In this document: positions 1 to 5,087 of the stretch, in pieces
How the letters are laid out: every line of letters starts with the position of its first letter
How positions within the stretch are numbered: position 1 is the stretch's first letter
Notes under the pieces: generated by a model
The model's input: only the letters and a program-made list of their open reading frames with translations
Told to the model about the DNA's origin: nothing
The model's database searches: none
Translations under genes and position numbers: made by a program
Source of the DNA: Gammaproteobacteria bacterium
GTDB taxonomy: Bacteria; Pseudomonadota; Gammaproteobacteria; Chromatiales; Chromatiaceae
NCBI GenBank assembly: GCA_006227775.1
Contig: SBFV01000286.1
Coordinates: 1 to 5,087, forward strand
DNA: 5,087 bases
Direction of reading: 5' to 3'

Positions 1-77
1 GCCATCCAGTGGCCGACGCGCTCGGCCTCGGCCTGGGGGTCCTGGGCGGGGTCGGTGGGGGGCGGGGAGGGGTTCAT
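1..77 (-). CDS. Start of an unidentified downstream gene (partial)
   Basis: An open frame starts with ATG at 77 and stays open to the left edge: 25 full codons plus two bases, reading MNPSPPPTDPAQDPQAEAERVGHWM. Its ATG overlaps the stop of the AcuB-like gene as ATGA, the usual arrangement for translational coupling, so it is probably the next gene of the same operon. The first 15 residues are rich in Pro, Asp and Gln and look like a disordered N-terminal tail; the more protein-like part begins around AEAERVGHWM. A purine-rich GAGGAA lies about 15 bases upstream, rather far for a Shine-Dalgarno. A second in-frame ATG at 5 (residue 25) is an alternative start. The fragment is too short to name a family. 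An AcuC-like deacetylase or an acetyltransferase would fit AcuB neighbourhoods, but nothing visible supports either. Confidence 0.5.
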   Translation of the reverse strand, partial: MNPSPPPTDPAQDPQAEAERVGHWM

Positions 78-736
78 CGGCGGGGGGCCATTTCCTCGGT
101 GAAGATATCGATGCCCAGGGCGCGCAGGTGACGGTCTATGGCCGCCGGGTCGGCGGCGCGGTAGCGCACGATGACGATGCGCATGCCGGTCTCGTCGGGG
201 GCCACCGGCGAGACCACGGTGGCGATGTAGCCGCCCTGGGCGTTGATGGCCGCGAGGAAGCGGGCCAGCTCCCCCATGCGGTCGGGCAGGTGCACGGCGA
301 TGCGGGTGGTGTCCTCCATGCCGCAGCCGGTGATGGCGAGAAAGAAGTCGAGGATGTCGTCGTCGGTGACGATGCCGAGCAGGCGGTGCTCCTCGTCGAT
401 CACCGGCAGGCAGCCGATGCCCTTGTCCCGCATGAGCTGGCCGGCCACCTCCACCAGGGTGCCGGGGCCGCAGGTGATCACCTCGCGGCGCATCACCTGC
501 TCGACCGTGACCTTGGCCAGCAGGTAGTTGACTTCCCCCACCGCCAGGGTGGTGATGGCGGAGGGCTCGGCCCGCTCCAGCTCGCGGTGGGAGAGCAGGC
601 CGACGAGGCGTCCGCGCTCATCCACCACGGGCAGGAAGCGGCGGCCCTTCTGCCGCATCAGGTGGGCCACCTGGCTCAGCTTGGCCGTGGCGGTGATGGT
701 GTCCACCGGCCGGCTCATGATCTTTTCGACGTACAT
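74..736 (-). CDS. AcuB-like CBS-CBS-ACT domain regulatory protein
   Basis: 220 residues, close to the length of AcuB-family proteins (about 215). The order is an N-terminal CBS domain (about 3-57, starting VEKIMSRPV, with FLPVVDERGRLVGLLSHREL), a second CBS domain (about 77-135, VEQVMRREVIT, then GIGCLPVIDEEHRLLGIVTDDDIL) and a C-terminal ACT domain (about 145-212, RIAVHLPDRMGELARFLAAI). CBS pairs usually bind adenine nucleotides, and ACT domains bind amino acids or similar small ligands, so this is a soluble cytoplasmic sensor rather than an enzyme. In Bacillus subtilis acuB sits in the acetoin-utilisation acuABC operon, where AcuA and AcuC control acetyl-CoA synthetase by acetylation; AcuB's own mechanism is poorly defined. 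Here it follows livF after 46 bases and overlaps the next gene by four. A role in sensing the imported compound or the energy state is inference. A GGGAG Shine-Dalgarno five bases upstream supports the start at 736. Domain assignment is confident; exact orthology to AcuB is less so. Confidence 0.9.
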   Translation of the reverse strand: MYVEKIMSRPVDTITATAKLSQVAHLMRQKGRRFLPVVDERGRLVGLLSHRELERAEPSAITTLAVGEVNYLLAKVTVEQVMRREVITCGPGTLVEVAGQLMRDKGIGCLPVIDEEHRLLGIVTDDDILDFFLAITGCGMEDTTRIAVHLPDRMGELARFLAAINAQGGYIATVVSPVAPDETGMRIVIVRYRAADPAAIDRHLRALGIDIFTEEMAPRR

Positions 737-741
737 GCTGG

Positions 742-746
742 CTCCC
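742..746 (-). promoter_or_regulatory. Ribosome binding site of the AcuB-like gene
   Basis: On the minus strand GGGAG lies five bases before the ATG at 736. It gives the CBS-ACT gene its own initiation signal, consistent with the 46-base gap that rules out direct stop-start coupling to livF. No promoter-like hexamers are evident in this gap, so transcription probably continues from livF. Confidence 0.6.
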
Positions 747-782
747 GTGGGATGACTCCCTCGCTCTGATGATCTGGCCGCC

Positions 783-1508
783 CTAGTAGCCCAGGTAGGC
801 CCGCTTGACCCCTTCGTCGGCCAGCAGGGTGGCGGCGGGGGCGGCCAGGGCCACCCGCCCGGTCTCCAGCACGTAGCCGCGGTGGGCGATGCTGAGGGCG
901 GCGCGGGCGTTCTGTTCCACCAGCAGGATGGTCACCCCCTGGCGGTTGAGTTCCCCGATGACGCGCAGGATCTCCTCCACCAACAAGGGGGCCAGGCCCA
1001 TGGAGGGCTCGTCCAGCAGCAGCAGGCGCGGGCGTCCCAGCAGGGCACGGCCGATGGCGAGCATCTGTTGCTGGCCGCCGGACAGGGTGCCGGCCAGTTG
1101 GGCGTGGCGCTCCGCCAGGATGGGGAAGAGATCGTAGACGAAGCGCAGCCGCCGTTCCAGCCAGGCCGGGTCCCGCCGCTGGGCGTAACCCCCCAGGCGC
1201 AGGTTGTCGGACACGCTCAGGGGGGCGAACACCTGCCGTCCCTCGGGCACCTGGCAGATCCCCGCCGCGACGATGCGGTGGGGGGGCAGGCGGCCGATGT
1301 CCGCGCCGTCTAGCCGGATCTGGCCGGCGCTGGCACGGTGCAGACCGGACAAAATGCGCAGCAGGGTGGTCTTGCCGGCACCATTGGCCCCCACCAGGGC
1401 GACCAACTCCCCCGCCGCGATGTCCAGGTCGACGCCATGCAGCACCCGCACCGGGCCGTAGCACCCCTGGAGGCCCCGCACCTGGAGCAGGGGCTCACTC
1501 GACGGCAT
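783..1508 (-). CDS. livF: HAAT-family ABC transporter ATP-binding protein LivF
   Basis: 241 residues, the usual LivF length. It is one of the two ATPases that power the importer on the cytoplasmic face of the membrane. Visible motifs are Walker A GANGAGKT (40-47), Q-loop Q86 followed by the LivF-typical VPEGRQVF, the ABC signature LSGGQ (142-146), Walker B LLLLDE (162-167) with catalytic E167, and the D-loop region SMGLAP. The usual switch histidine is replaced by Gln (Q199 in LVEQN), which is normal for LivF and not a defect. The C-terminus RGYVLETGRV...VKRAYLGY is also typical. The start at 1508 lies inside the end of livG (14-base overlap) and is preceded by a strong GGAGGT five bases away, so this start is well supported. 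It pairs with LivG as a heterodimer. The particular substrate (branched-chain amino acid, aromatic acid or other) cannot be read from the ATPase. Confidence 0.97.
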   Translation of the reverse strand: MPSSEPLLQVRGLQGCYGPVRVLHGVDLDIAAGELVALVGANGAGKTTLLRILSGLHRASAGQIRLDGADIGRLPPHRIVAAGICQVPEGRQVFAPLSVSDNLRLGGYAQRRDPAWLERRLRFVYDLFPILAERHAQLAGTLSGGQQQMLAIGRALLGRPRLLLLDEPSMGLAPLLVEEILRVIGELNRQGVTILLVEQNARAALSIAHRGYVLETGRVALAAPAATLLADEGVKRAYLGY

Positions 1509-2268
1509 AGTGCACCTCCCCGCCCAGGTAGGCGGCGATGACCTGGGGATTGGCGCGGATCTCGGCGGGGGTGCCCTCCGCCAGGCGGCTGCCGTAGTCC
1601 AGCACCAGGATGCGGTCGGACACCCGCATTACCAGGCCCATGTGGTGCTCCACCAGCAGGACGGTGATGCCCTGGTCGCGCAGGCGGCCGATCAGGTCGC
1701 GCATGGCCAGGGTCTCGGTGTCGTTAAGGCCGGCGGCGGGCTCGTCCATCAGCAGCAGCCGTGGCTGGGCCGCCAGGGCGCGTGCCACCTCCAGGCGCTT
1801 GAGGGCGCCATAGGGCAAGGCGCTGGCGGGGCGCGCGGCCAGTTCCCCCAGCCCGCAGAAGTCGAGGGCCTCCCAGGCCCAGGCGCGGATCTGGCGCTCC
1901 TCGCGGCGCATGGCGGGGGTGCGCAGCAGGGCGGCGACCATACCCTGGCAGCCGCGGGCGTGAGCGCCCACCATGACATTCTCCAGCACGCTCAGGTTGA
2001 AGAAGATCTGGAGGTTCTGGAAGGTGCGCGCCAGCCCCAGGCGGGCGATCTGGTAGGGCTGCCGGCCGCCCAGGTCCTCACCGGCGAAGCGCAGGCGGCC
2101 CTCATCCGGCCGGTAGATGCCGGAAAGCAGGTTGAACAGGGTGGTCTTGCCCGCCCCGTTGGGGCCGATGACGGCATAGACCAGCCCCGCCGGTACCTGG
2201 AAGTCGAGGTCGGCGATGGCGGTGACGCCGCCGAAGGACTTGGTCAGCCCGCTGGCTTCAAGCAGCAT
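1495..2268 (-). CDS. livG: HAAT-family ABC transporter ATP-binding protein LivG
   Basis: 257 residues, normal for LivG. It is the second cytoplasmic ATPase of the importer. Motifs in order are Walker A GPNGAGKT (35-42), Q-loop Q84 within the LivG-typical LARTFQNLQIF, a degenerate signature LPYGALKR (151-158) in place of LSGGQ, Walker B LLLMDE (171-176) with E176, the D-loop region AAGLNDTET, and the switch histidine H208 in LVEHHM. The long insertion between Q-loop and signature (about 100-145, including RTPAMRREERQIRAWAWEAL) and the ending NPQVIAAYLG are characteristic of LivG. A Tyr-Gly signature is common in LivG; the ALK following it is less standard, but RLEVARAL resumes the family pattern. 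Its start overlaps the end of livM by 11 bases and its end overlaps livF by 14, so the three genes are almost certainly translated in a coupled way. A GGTGAG about five bases before the ATG is a moderate ribosome site. Confidence 0.97.
   Translation of the reverse strand: MLLEASGLTKSFGGVTAIADLDFQVPAGLVYAVIGPNGAGKTTLFNLLSGIYRPDEGRLRFAGEDLGGRQPYQIARLGLARTFQNLQIFFNLSVLENVMVGAHARGCQGMVAALLRTPAMRREERQIRAWAWEALDFCGLGELAARPASALPYGALKRLEVARALAAQPRLLLMDEPAAGLNDTETLAMRDLIGRLRDQGITVLLVEHHMGLVMRVSDRILVLDYGSRLAEGTPAEIRANPQVIAAYLGGEVHYAVE
1514..1519 (-). promoter_or_regulatory. Strong Shine-Dalgarno of livF inside livG
   Basis: GGAGGT, extended upstream by further G residues, sits five bases before the livF ATG at 1508. 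It lies wholly within the last codons of livG. It is the clearest ribosome site in the window and decides the livF start. It probably keeps LivF synthesis comparable to LivG, with which it forms the ATPase dimer. Confidence 0.8.
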
Positions 2269-3280
2269 CCTGGCTCACCGGATCAGAGGCAGGAGCCAGG
2301 CCGCGGGGGGCCGGTCCGGCCTTGGGCGGGTCGGTCGGGGCGGCGGCGCCCTGCCGCCGCGCCCAGAGGTCGGCCAGCCCGCCCACGATGCCCTGGGGCA
2401 GGAAGATCATGATCAGCATGAGGATGGCGCCGAAGATCAAGACCTCGTAGTCCTCGAACACCACCAGCAGTTCAGGCAGAAAGGTGAGGATGACCGCGCC
2501 CAGGATGGCCCCCCAGGTGGAGGCGATGCCTCCCAGCACCACCATGGTGACCAACTCGATGCTGACGAAGAAATTGAAGGAGTCGGGGCTGACGAAGGCC
2601 TGCTGATGGGCGAAGAGGCTGCCCGCCAAGCCCGCCGTCAGGGCGGCGAGGACGAAGACGGCGGTCTTGGCCGCCGCGGTGTCGATGCCCATCATGCCCG
2701 CCGCCACCTCGGCGCCGTGGATGGCGCCCAGGGCACGGCCGCTGCGCGAATCCATCAGGTTGAGCGCCCCCAGCACCAGGATCAGCAGGGTGGCGGCCAG
2801 GACCCCGTACCAGCGGGCGTCGCTGTCGATGGCCCAGCCGAAGAGGCTCAGGGTGGGGATGCCGCCGATACCGTCCGGCCCCCCGGTCAGCCCGCCCGTC
2901 TGCACCAGCAGTATGTGCACGATGATGCCAAAGCCCAGGGTGGCCATGGCCAGGTAGTGCCCCTTGAGGCGCAGCACCGGGCGAGCGATGAGGTAGGCCA
3001 CCCCGCCGGCCAGCACCAGCCCGGCACCCAGTGCCAGCCAGGGATTCACCCCGTAGCGGGTGGTGAGGATGGCGGAACTGTAGGCCCCCAGGCCAAAGAA
3101 GGCGGCATGGCCCAGGGAGATCTGACCGGCGTAGCCCATGAGCAGGTTGAGCCCCACCGCCAGGATGGCATGCAGCAGGGCGCTGGCCCCCACCACGGTG
3201 ACGTAGTAGTTGCCGGGAAAGAGCAGGGGCAGGGCGATCAGCAGGGCCACCAGCAGCCACCAGCCACGCAGACGCTTCAT
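2258..3280 (-). CDS. livM: HAAT-family ABC transporter permease LivM
   Basis: 340 residues starting MKRLRGWWLL. It is an integral inner-membrane protein with about eight or nine hydrophobic segments, forming half of the translocation channel with LivH. Family motifs are GLNLLMGYAGQISLGHAAFFGLGAY (43-67), LRLKGHYLAMATLGFG (103-118), TGGLTGGPDGI (128-138), and the cytoplasmic coupling loop SGRALGAIHGAEVAAGMMGI (180-199), which contacts the ATPases. GGIASTWGAILGA and LIMIFLPQGIVGGL near the end are also typical. The last 30 or so residues (from about 311) are Ala/Pro-rich, look disordered and are not part of the conserved fold. The frame is open 79 codons further upstream inside livH, but that stretch is Cys/Trp/Ser-rich livH shadow. 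The ATG at 3280, seven bases after the livH stop and followed by a positively charged MKRLR and a hydrophobic helix, is the sensible start. No clear Shine-Dalgarno precedes it, so it probably depends on coupling to livH. Confidence 0.96.
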   Translation of the reverse strand: MKRLRGWWLLVALLIALPLLFPGNYYVTVVGASALLHAILAVGLNLLMGYAGQISLGHAAFFGLGAYSSAILTTRYGVNPWLALGAGLVLAGGVAYLIARPVLRLKGHYLAMATLGFGIIVHILLVQTGGLTGGPDGIGGIPTLSLFGWAIDSDARWYGVLAATLLILVLGALNLMDSRSGRALGAIHGAEVAAGMMGIDTAAAKTAVFVLAALTAGLAGSLFAHQQAFVSPDSFNFFVSIELVTMVVLGGIASTWGAILGAVILTFLPELLVVFEDYEVLIFGAILMLIMIFLPQGIVGGLADLWARRQGAAAPTDPPKAGPAPRGLAPASDPVSQDAA

Positions 3281-3287
3281 GACCGCA

Positions 3288-4166
3288 TCAGACCCGCTCA
3301 GATACGGCGCGGCCGAAGAGGCCGCTGGGGCGCAGAAAGAGCACCAGCAGCAGGATGATGAACGCGATGGCGTCCTTGTAGCCCGAAGAGATGAGCCCAG
3401 CCGCCAGGGACTCCAGCAGGCCCAGCAGCAACCCACCGGCCACGGCGCCCATGGGATTGCCCATGCCACCCAGCACGGCGGCGGCGAAGCCCTTGAGGCC
3501 CAGCATGATGCCGGCATCGTAGGAGGTGTAGGTGATGGGCGTCACCAAGACCCCGGCCATGGCCCCCAAGAGGGCGGAAAGCCCATAGGCCACCAGCAAC
3601 ATGCGGCCGACGTTGATGCCCACCAGTTGGGCCGCCGTCTTGTTGCAGGAACAGGCGAGGATCGCCTTGCCCAGCAGGGTGCGGTTGAAGAAGAGTTGCA
3701 CCCCCAGCACCAGCAGGGCCGTGCCCCCCATGACCCAGAGGCTCTGGGGCAGGAGGGTCAGGTCGCCCCAGCGCAGGGGGGTCTCGCCGGAGAAATGCGG
3801 CAGGGCCTGGATGTCCTTGCCCCACAACAACAAGGCCAGGCCGCGCAGAAAGATGGAGGCGCCGATGGTGATGATGATGGTTCCCACCACCGTGATGCCC
3901 TTGGCCGGGGCAATGGCGAAGCGTTGCAGCATCAGCCCCACCACCAGGGTCAGGAGCACCGCCAGCAGGATGGCCAGAGGCAGAGGCAGGCCCTGCCCCG
4001 CCGACAGGGCGATGGCGCTCATGGCGCCCAGCATGACGAATTCGCCCTGGGCCAGATTCACCACGTCCGAGGCGTTGTAGATGATGGCGAAGCCCAGGGC
4101 CACCAGGGCGTAGGTGGAGCCCAGGGTGATGCCGGTGAGGAGGAACTGAAGGATTTGATCCCACAT
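3288..4166 (-). CDS. livH: HAAT-family ABC transporter permease LivH
   Basis: 292 residues, the usual LivH length. It is the second channel-forming inner-membrane subunit, with about eight hydrophobic segments. It opens with FLLTGITLGSTYALVALGFAIIYNASDVVNLAQGEF (8-43), the hallmark N-terminus of LivH permeases. The cytoplasmic coupling loop is GKAILACSCNKTAAQLVGINVGRM (166-189), followed by TSYDAGIMLGLKGFAAAVLGGMGNPMGA (214-241) and the C-terminal LVLFLRPSGLFGR. The ATG at 4166 is the only reasonable start: the frame is closed by a TGA eight codons upstream, with no other good start between. No purine-rich ribosome site lies in front of it; the preceding bases are CCCCTGTATATCCTG. A 20-codon frame ends in a TGA overlapping this ATG by one base (TGATG) and could supply ribosomes by coupling. 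It lies 231 bases after livK, unlike the tight spacing of the genes that follow. Confidence 0.96.
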   Translation of the reverse strand: MWDQILQFLLTGITLGSTYALVALGFAIIYNASDVVNLAQGEFVMLGAMSAIALSAGQGLPLPLAILLAVLLTLVVGLMLQRFAIAPAKGITVVGTIIITIGASIFLRGLALLLWGKDIQALPHFSGETPLRWGDLTLLPQSLWVMGGTALLVLGVQLFFNRTLLGKAILACSCNKTAAQLVGINVGRMLLVAYGLSALLGAMAGVLVTPITYTSYDAGIMLGLKGFAAAVLGGMGNPMGAVAGGLLLGLLESLAAGLISSGYKDAIAFIILLLVLFLRPSGLFGRAVSERV

Positions 4167-4397
4167 CAGGATATACAGGGGTCGGCGCGATCAGGCTGGA
4201 TGCCAGCGAAATGGGTATCGAGCGACATCGGTCGGTTTGACGCTAAGGGCGTGACTCTGGCTTATCCGGGCAAGAGGAGCGGCGATGCCGGATCGGATCG
4301 CGACCGCCGGGGGACTAGCGGGGGATGACCGATCCAGGGGGGCGGATTGGCGCGCCGGCTGGCCCGAAGGGAAGACCAGCGGCGCGCCGCGTTCCCG
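4167..4397 (-). other. livK-livH intergenic region
   Basis: 231 bases without a convincing gene. Beginning at the livK end it holds the stem-loop annotated separately. Next comes a C-rich stretch with no T-run, then the inverted heptamer pair CCGATCC (4329-4335) and GGATCGG (4290-4296), 32 bases apart. A small GCTGG-CAT-CCAGC hairpin (4195-4207) follows, and finally a 20-codon frame (4166-4228) running into the livH start. I found no convincing sigma-70 or sigma-54 promoter on the minus strand, but high G+C promoters are easily missed. The region is best read as a leader controlling how much permease and ATPase is made relative to binding protein. Confidence 0.6.
4349..4388 (-). promoter_or_regulatory. 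Stem-loop directly downstream of livK
   Basis: Arms 4376-4388 and 4349-4362 are complementary over 13 base pairs with a single bulged C: GGCGCGCC plus GCTGG pairing with CCAGC plus GGCGCGCC. In the minus-strand RNA the apex contains CC-UUCG-GG (4363-4370), a cUUCGg tetraloop known for high stability, reached across a five-base UCUUC bulge. The structure starts nine bases after the livK stop. No U-run follows (the next bases are AATCCGCCCCCC), so it is not a classical intrinsic terminator. A partial terminator, or a 3' block protecting livK mRNA from exonucleases, is more likely. Such structures are known after binding-protein genes of ABC importers. Confidence 0.7.
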
Positions 4398-5087
4398 CTA
4401 GCTTTCCTCGACGATCACCCAGTCGCCGTTGCGGATCTCCAGCATTTTGAAGGCGTCCAGCCCCAAGCCCATGTGATCCGTCGGGCTCATGTTGAAGATG
4501 CCGGCGGTACCGGGGAAGCCCTGGGTCTTCTCGATCTCGTCCCGGACCTTGGCCTTGTCGGTGGTGCCGGCGCGCTTGATGGCCTCGATGGCGATAAAGA
4601 AGGCATCGTAGGCATGGCCGCCAAAGGTGGATACATCCCCATGAGCGGCCTCGTATTTCCCTTTGTAGGCCAGCAAGGCGGGCTTCTGTGGATCGTCGTC
4701 CGCCAGTTTTTCCGGCACCAGCAGGGCCGCGGCGGGCAGGCGCACCCCTTCCGCGGCCTCGCCGGCCAGTTCGATGTATTTCTTCGAAGCCACGCCGTGG
4801 GACTGATAGAGCGGCAGGTCGATACCCAACTGGCGTACATTCTTGGTGACGATAGCCGGCCCGGTGCCGAAGCCAAAGTTGAGGATGGCCTGGGCGTCGC
4901 TGTTGCGGATCTTGGTGAGTTGGGCGGTCATGTCGGTGTCCTTGTTGCCGTAGGACTCGTCCGCGACGATCTCGATACCGTATTCCGGTGCCAGTTTGAG
5001 ACTTTCTTCCCGTCCCGATTTGTCGAAACCACCGTCCCCGGTGATCAGGGCCACCTTGGTGATACCGCGGCGCTTCATGTCCTCGTA
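4398..5087 (-). CDS. livK: Periplasmic substrate-binding protein, LivK-like (partial, 5' end missing)
   Basis: The last 229 codons are present, running to the TAG at 4398-4400; the frame continues past the right edge (…YEDMKRRGITKVALI). Family members are about 370-400 residues, so the signal peptide and roughly the first 40 percent lie outside, and the internal Met at 5078 is not a start. This is a type I periplasmic binding protein (Leu/Ile/Val-binding fold) that captures the ligand outside the inner membrane and delivers it to LivH-LivM. Typical elements, counted from the first visible residue, are KVALITGDGGFDKSG near the start, DTDMTAQLTKIRNSDAQAIL (about 50-69), GHAYDAFFIAIEAIKRAG (about 159-176) and the closing GIFNMSPTDHMGLGLDAFKMLEIRNGDWVIVE. 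Several members with this ending bind aromatic acids or amino acids, so the exact ligand is open. The fragment appears slightly less G+C-rich than the permeases, as expected for a highly expressed soluble protein. Confidence 0.92.
   Translation of the reverse strand, partial: YEDMKRRGITKVALITGDGGFDKSGREESLKLAPEYGIEIVADESYGNKDTDMTAQLTKIRNSDAQAILNFGFGTGPAIVTKNVRQLGIDLPLYQSHGVASKKYIELAGEAAEGVRLPAAALLVPEKLADDDPQKPALLAYKGKYEAAHGDVSTFGGHAYDAFFIAIEAIKRAGTTDKAKVRDEIEKTQGFPGTAGIFNMSPTDHMGLGLDAFKMLEIRNGDWVIVEES

Noticed and set aside
742..760. Small GGGA-GTCA-TCCC hairpin competing with the ribosome site of the AcuB-like gene
   Set aside because: Only four base pairs, with a weak alternative pairing to GGGAG; too short to call a regulatory switch.
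906..917. LivF lacks the switch histidine (LVEQN)
   Set aside because: Gln at this position is typical of LivF, including the E. coli protein, so it is not a sign of inactivation.
3281..3517. N-terminal extension of livM upstream of 3280
   Set aside because: It lies inside livH in another frame and has a Cys/Trp/Ser-rich, non-family sequence. The ATG at 3280 gives a normal LivM N-terminus.
4225..4290. Promoter for livH (a GGATAAG -10-like box on the minus strand near 4261-4269)
   Set aside because: No acceptable -35 element at 16-18 bases, and no sigma-54 type GG/GC pair, so it cannot be supported from sequence alone.
1510..4328. Long open frames on the plus strand (about 300-380 codons) opposite livG, livM and livH
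   Set aside because: Their translations are His/Gln/Gly/Asp-rich and low in hydrophobic cores, as expected for the antisense of G+C-rich genes. The minus-strand frames have full family motifs.
4340..4390. Classical rho-independent terminator after livK
   Set aside because: The stem is strong, but the RNA continues AAUCCGCCCCCC without a U-run, so full intrinsic termination is unlikely.

Overview
The window is about two-thirds G+C by eye. It carries one tightly packed gene block, all on the minus strand, so transcription runs from high to low coordinates. In transcription order it holds: the C-terminal part of a periplasmic substrate-binding protein (livK-like, cut by the window's right edge); a 231-base non-coding gap; the two membrane permeases livH and livM; the two ATPases livG and livF; a CBS-CBS-ACT regulatory protein of the AcuB type; and the first 25 codons of one more gene that runs off the left edge. 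High G+C, the order K-H-M-G-F and the protein families fit a proteobacterium, probably beta or gamma. This is inference from composition and family resemblance, and no taxonomic marker is present.

The five transporter genes encode a complete HAAT-family (hydrophobic amino acid uptake) ABC importer. LivK would capture the ligand in the periplasm, LivH and LivM form the channel, and LivG and LivF hydrolyse ATP. Family members take up leucine/isoleucine/valine, but others carry aromatic acids, amides or urea, so the substrate cannot be fixed from this sequence. livM-livG and livG-livF overlap by 11 and 14 bases, and livH-livM are 7 bases apart, which indicates a translationally coupled operon. 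A strong Shine-Dalgarno inside the end of livG serves livF.

Two places depart from a plain transporter operon. First, the gap after livK begins with a strong stem-loop capped by a cUUCGg tetraloop. This is the position where a structure would allow more binding protein than permease to be made. The same gap ends in a 20-codon reading frame whose stop overlaps the livH start as TGATG, and livH has no evident ribosome binding site of its own. Second, an AcuB-like protein follows livF after 46 bases, and its stop overlaps the next start as ATGA. This suggests a nucleotide- or amino-acid-sensing regulator co-expressed with the importer.

No RNA genes, mobile elements, CRISPR arrays or long repeats were seen. 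The long open frames on the plus strand are antisense shadows of the liv genes. I see an ordinary, well-conserved transport operon with some interesting regulatory details, not an undescribed system.
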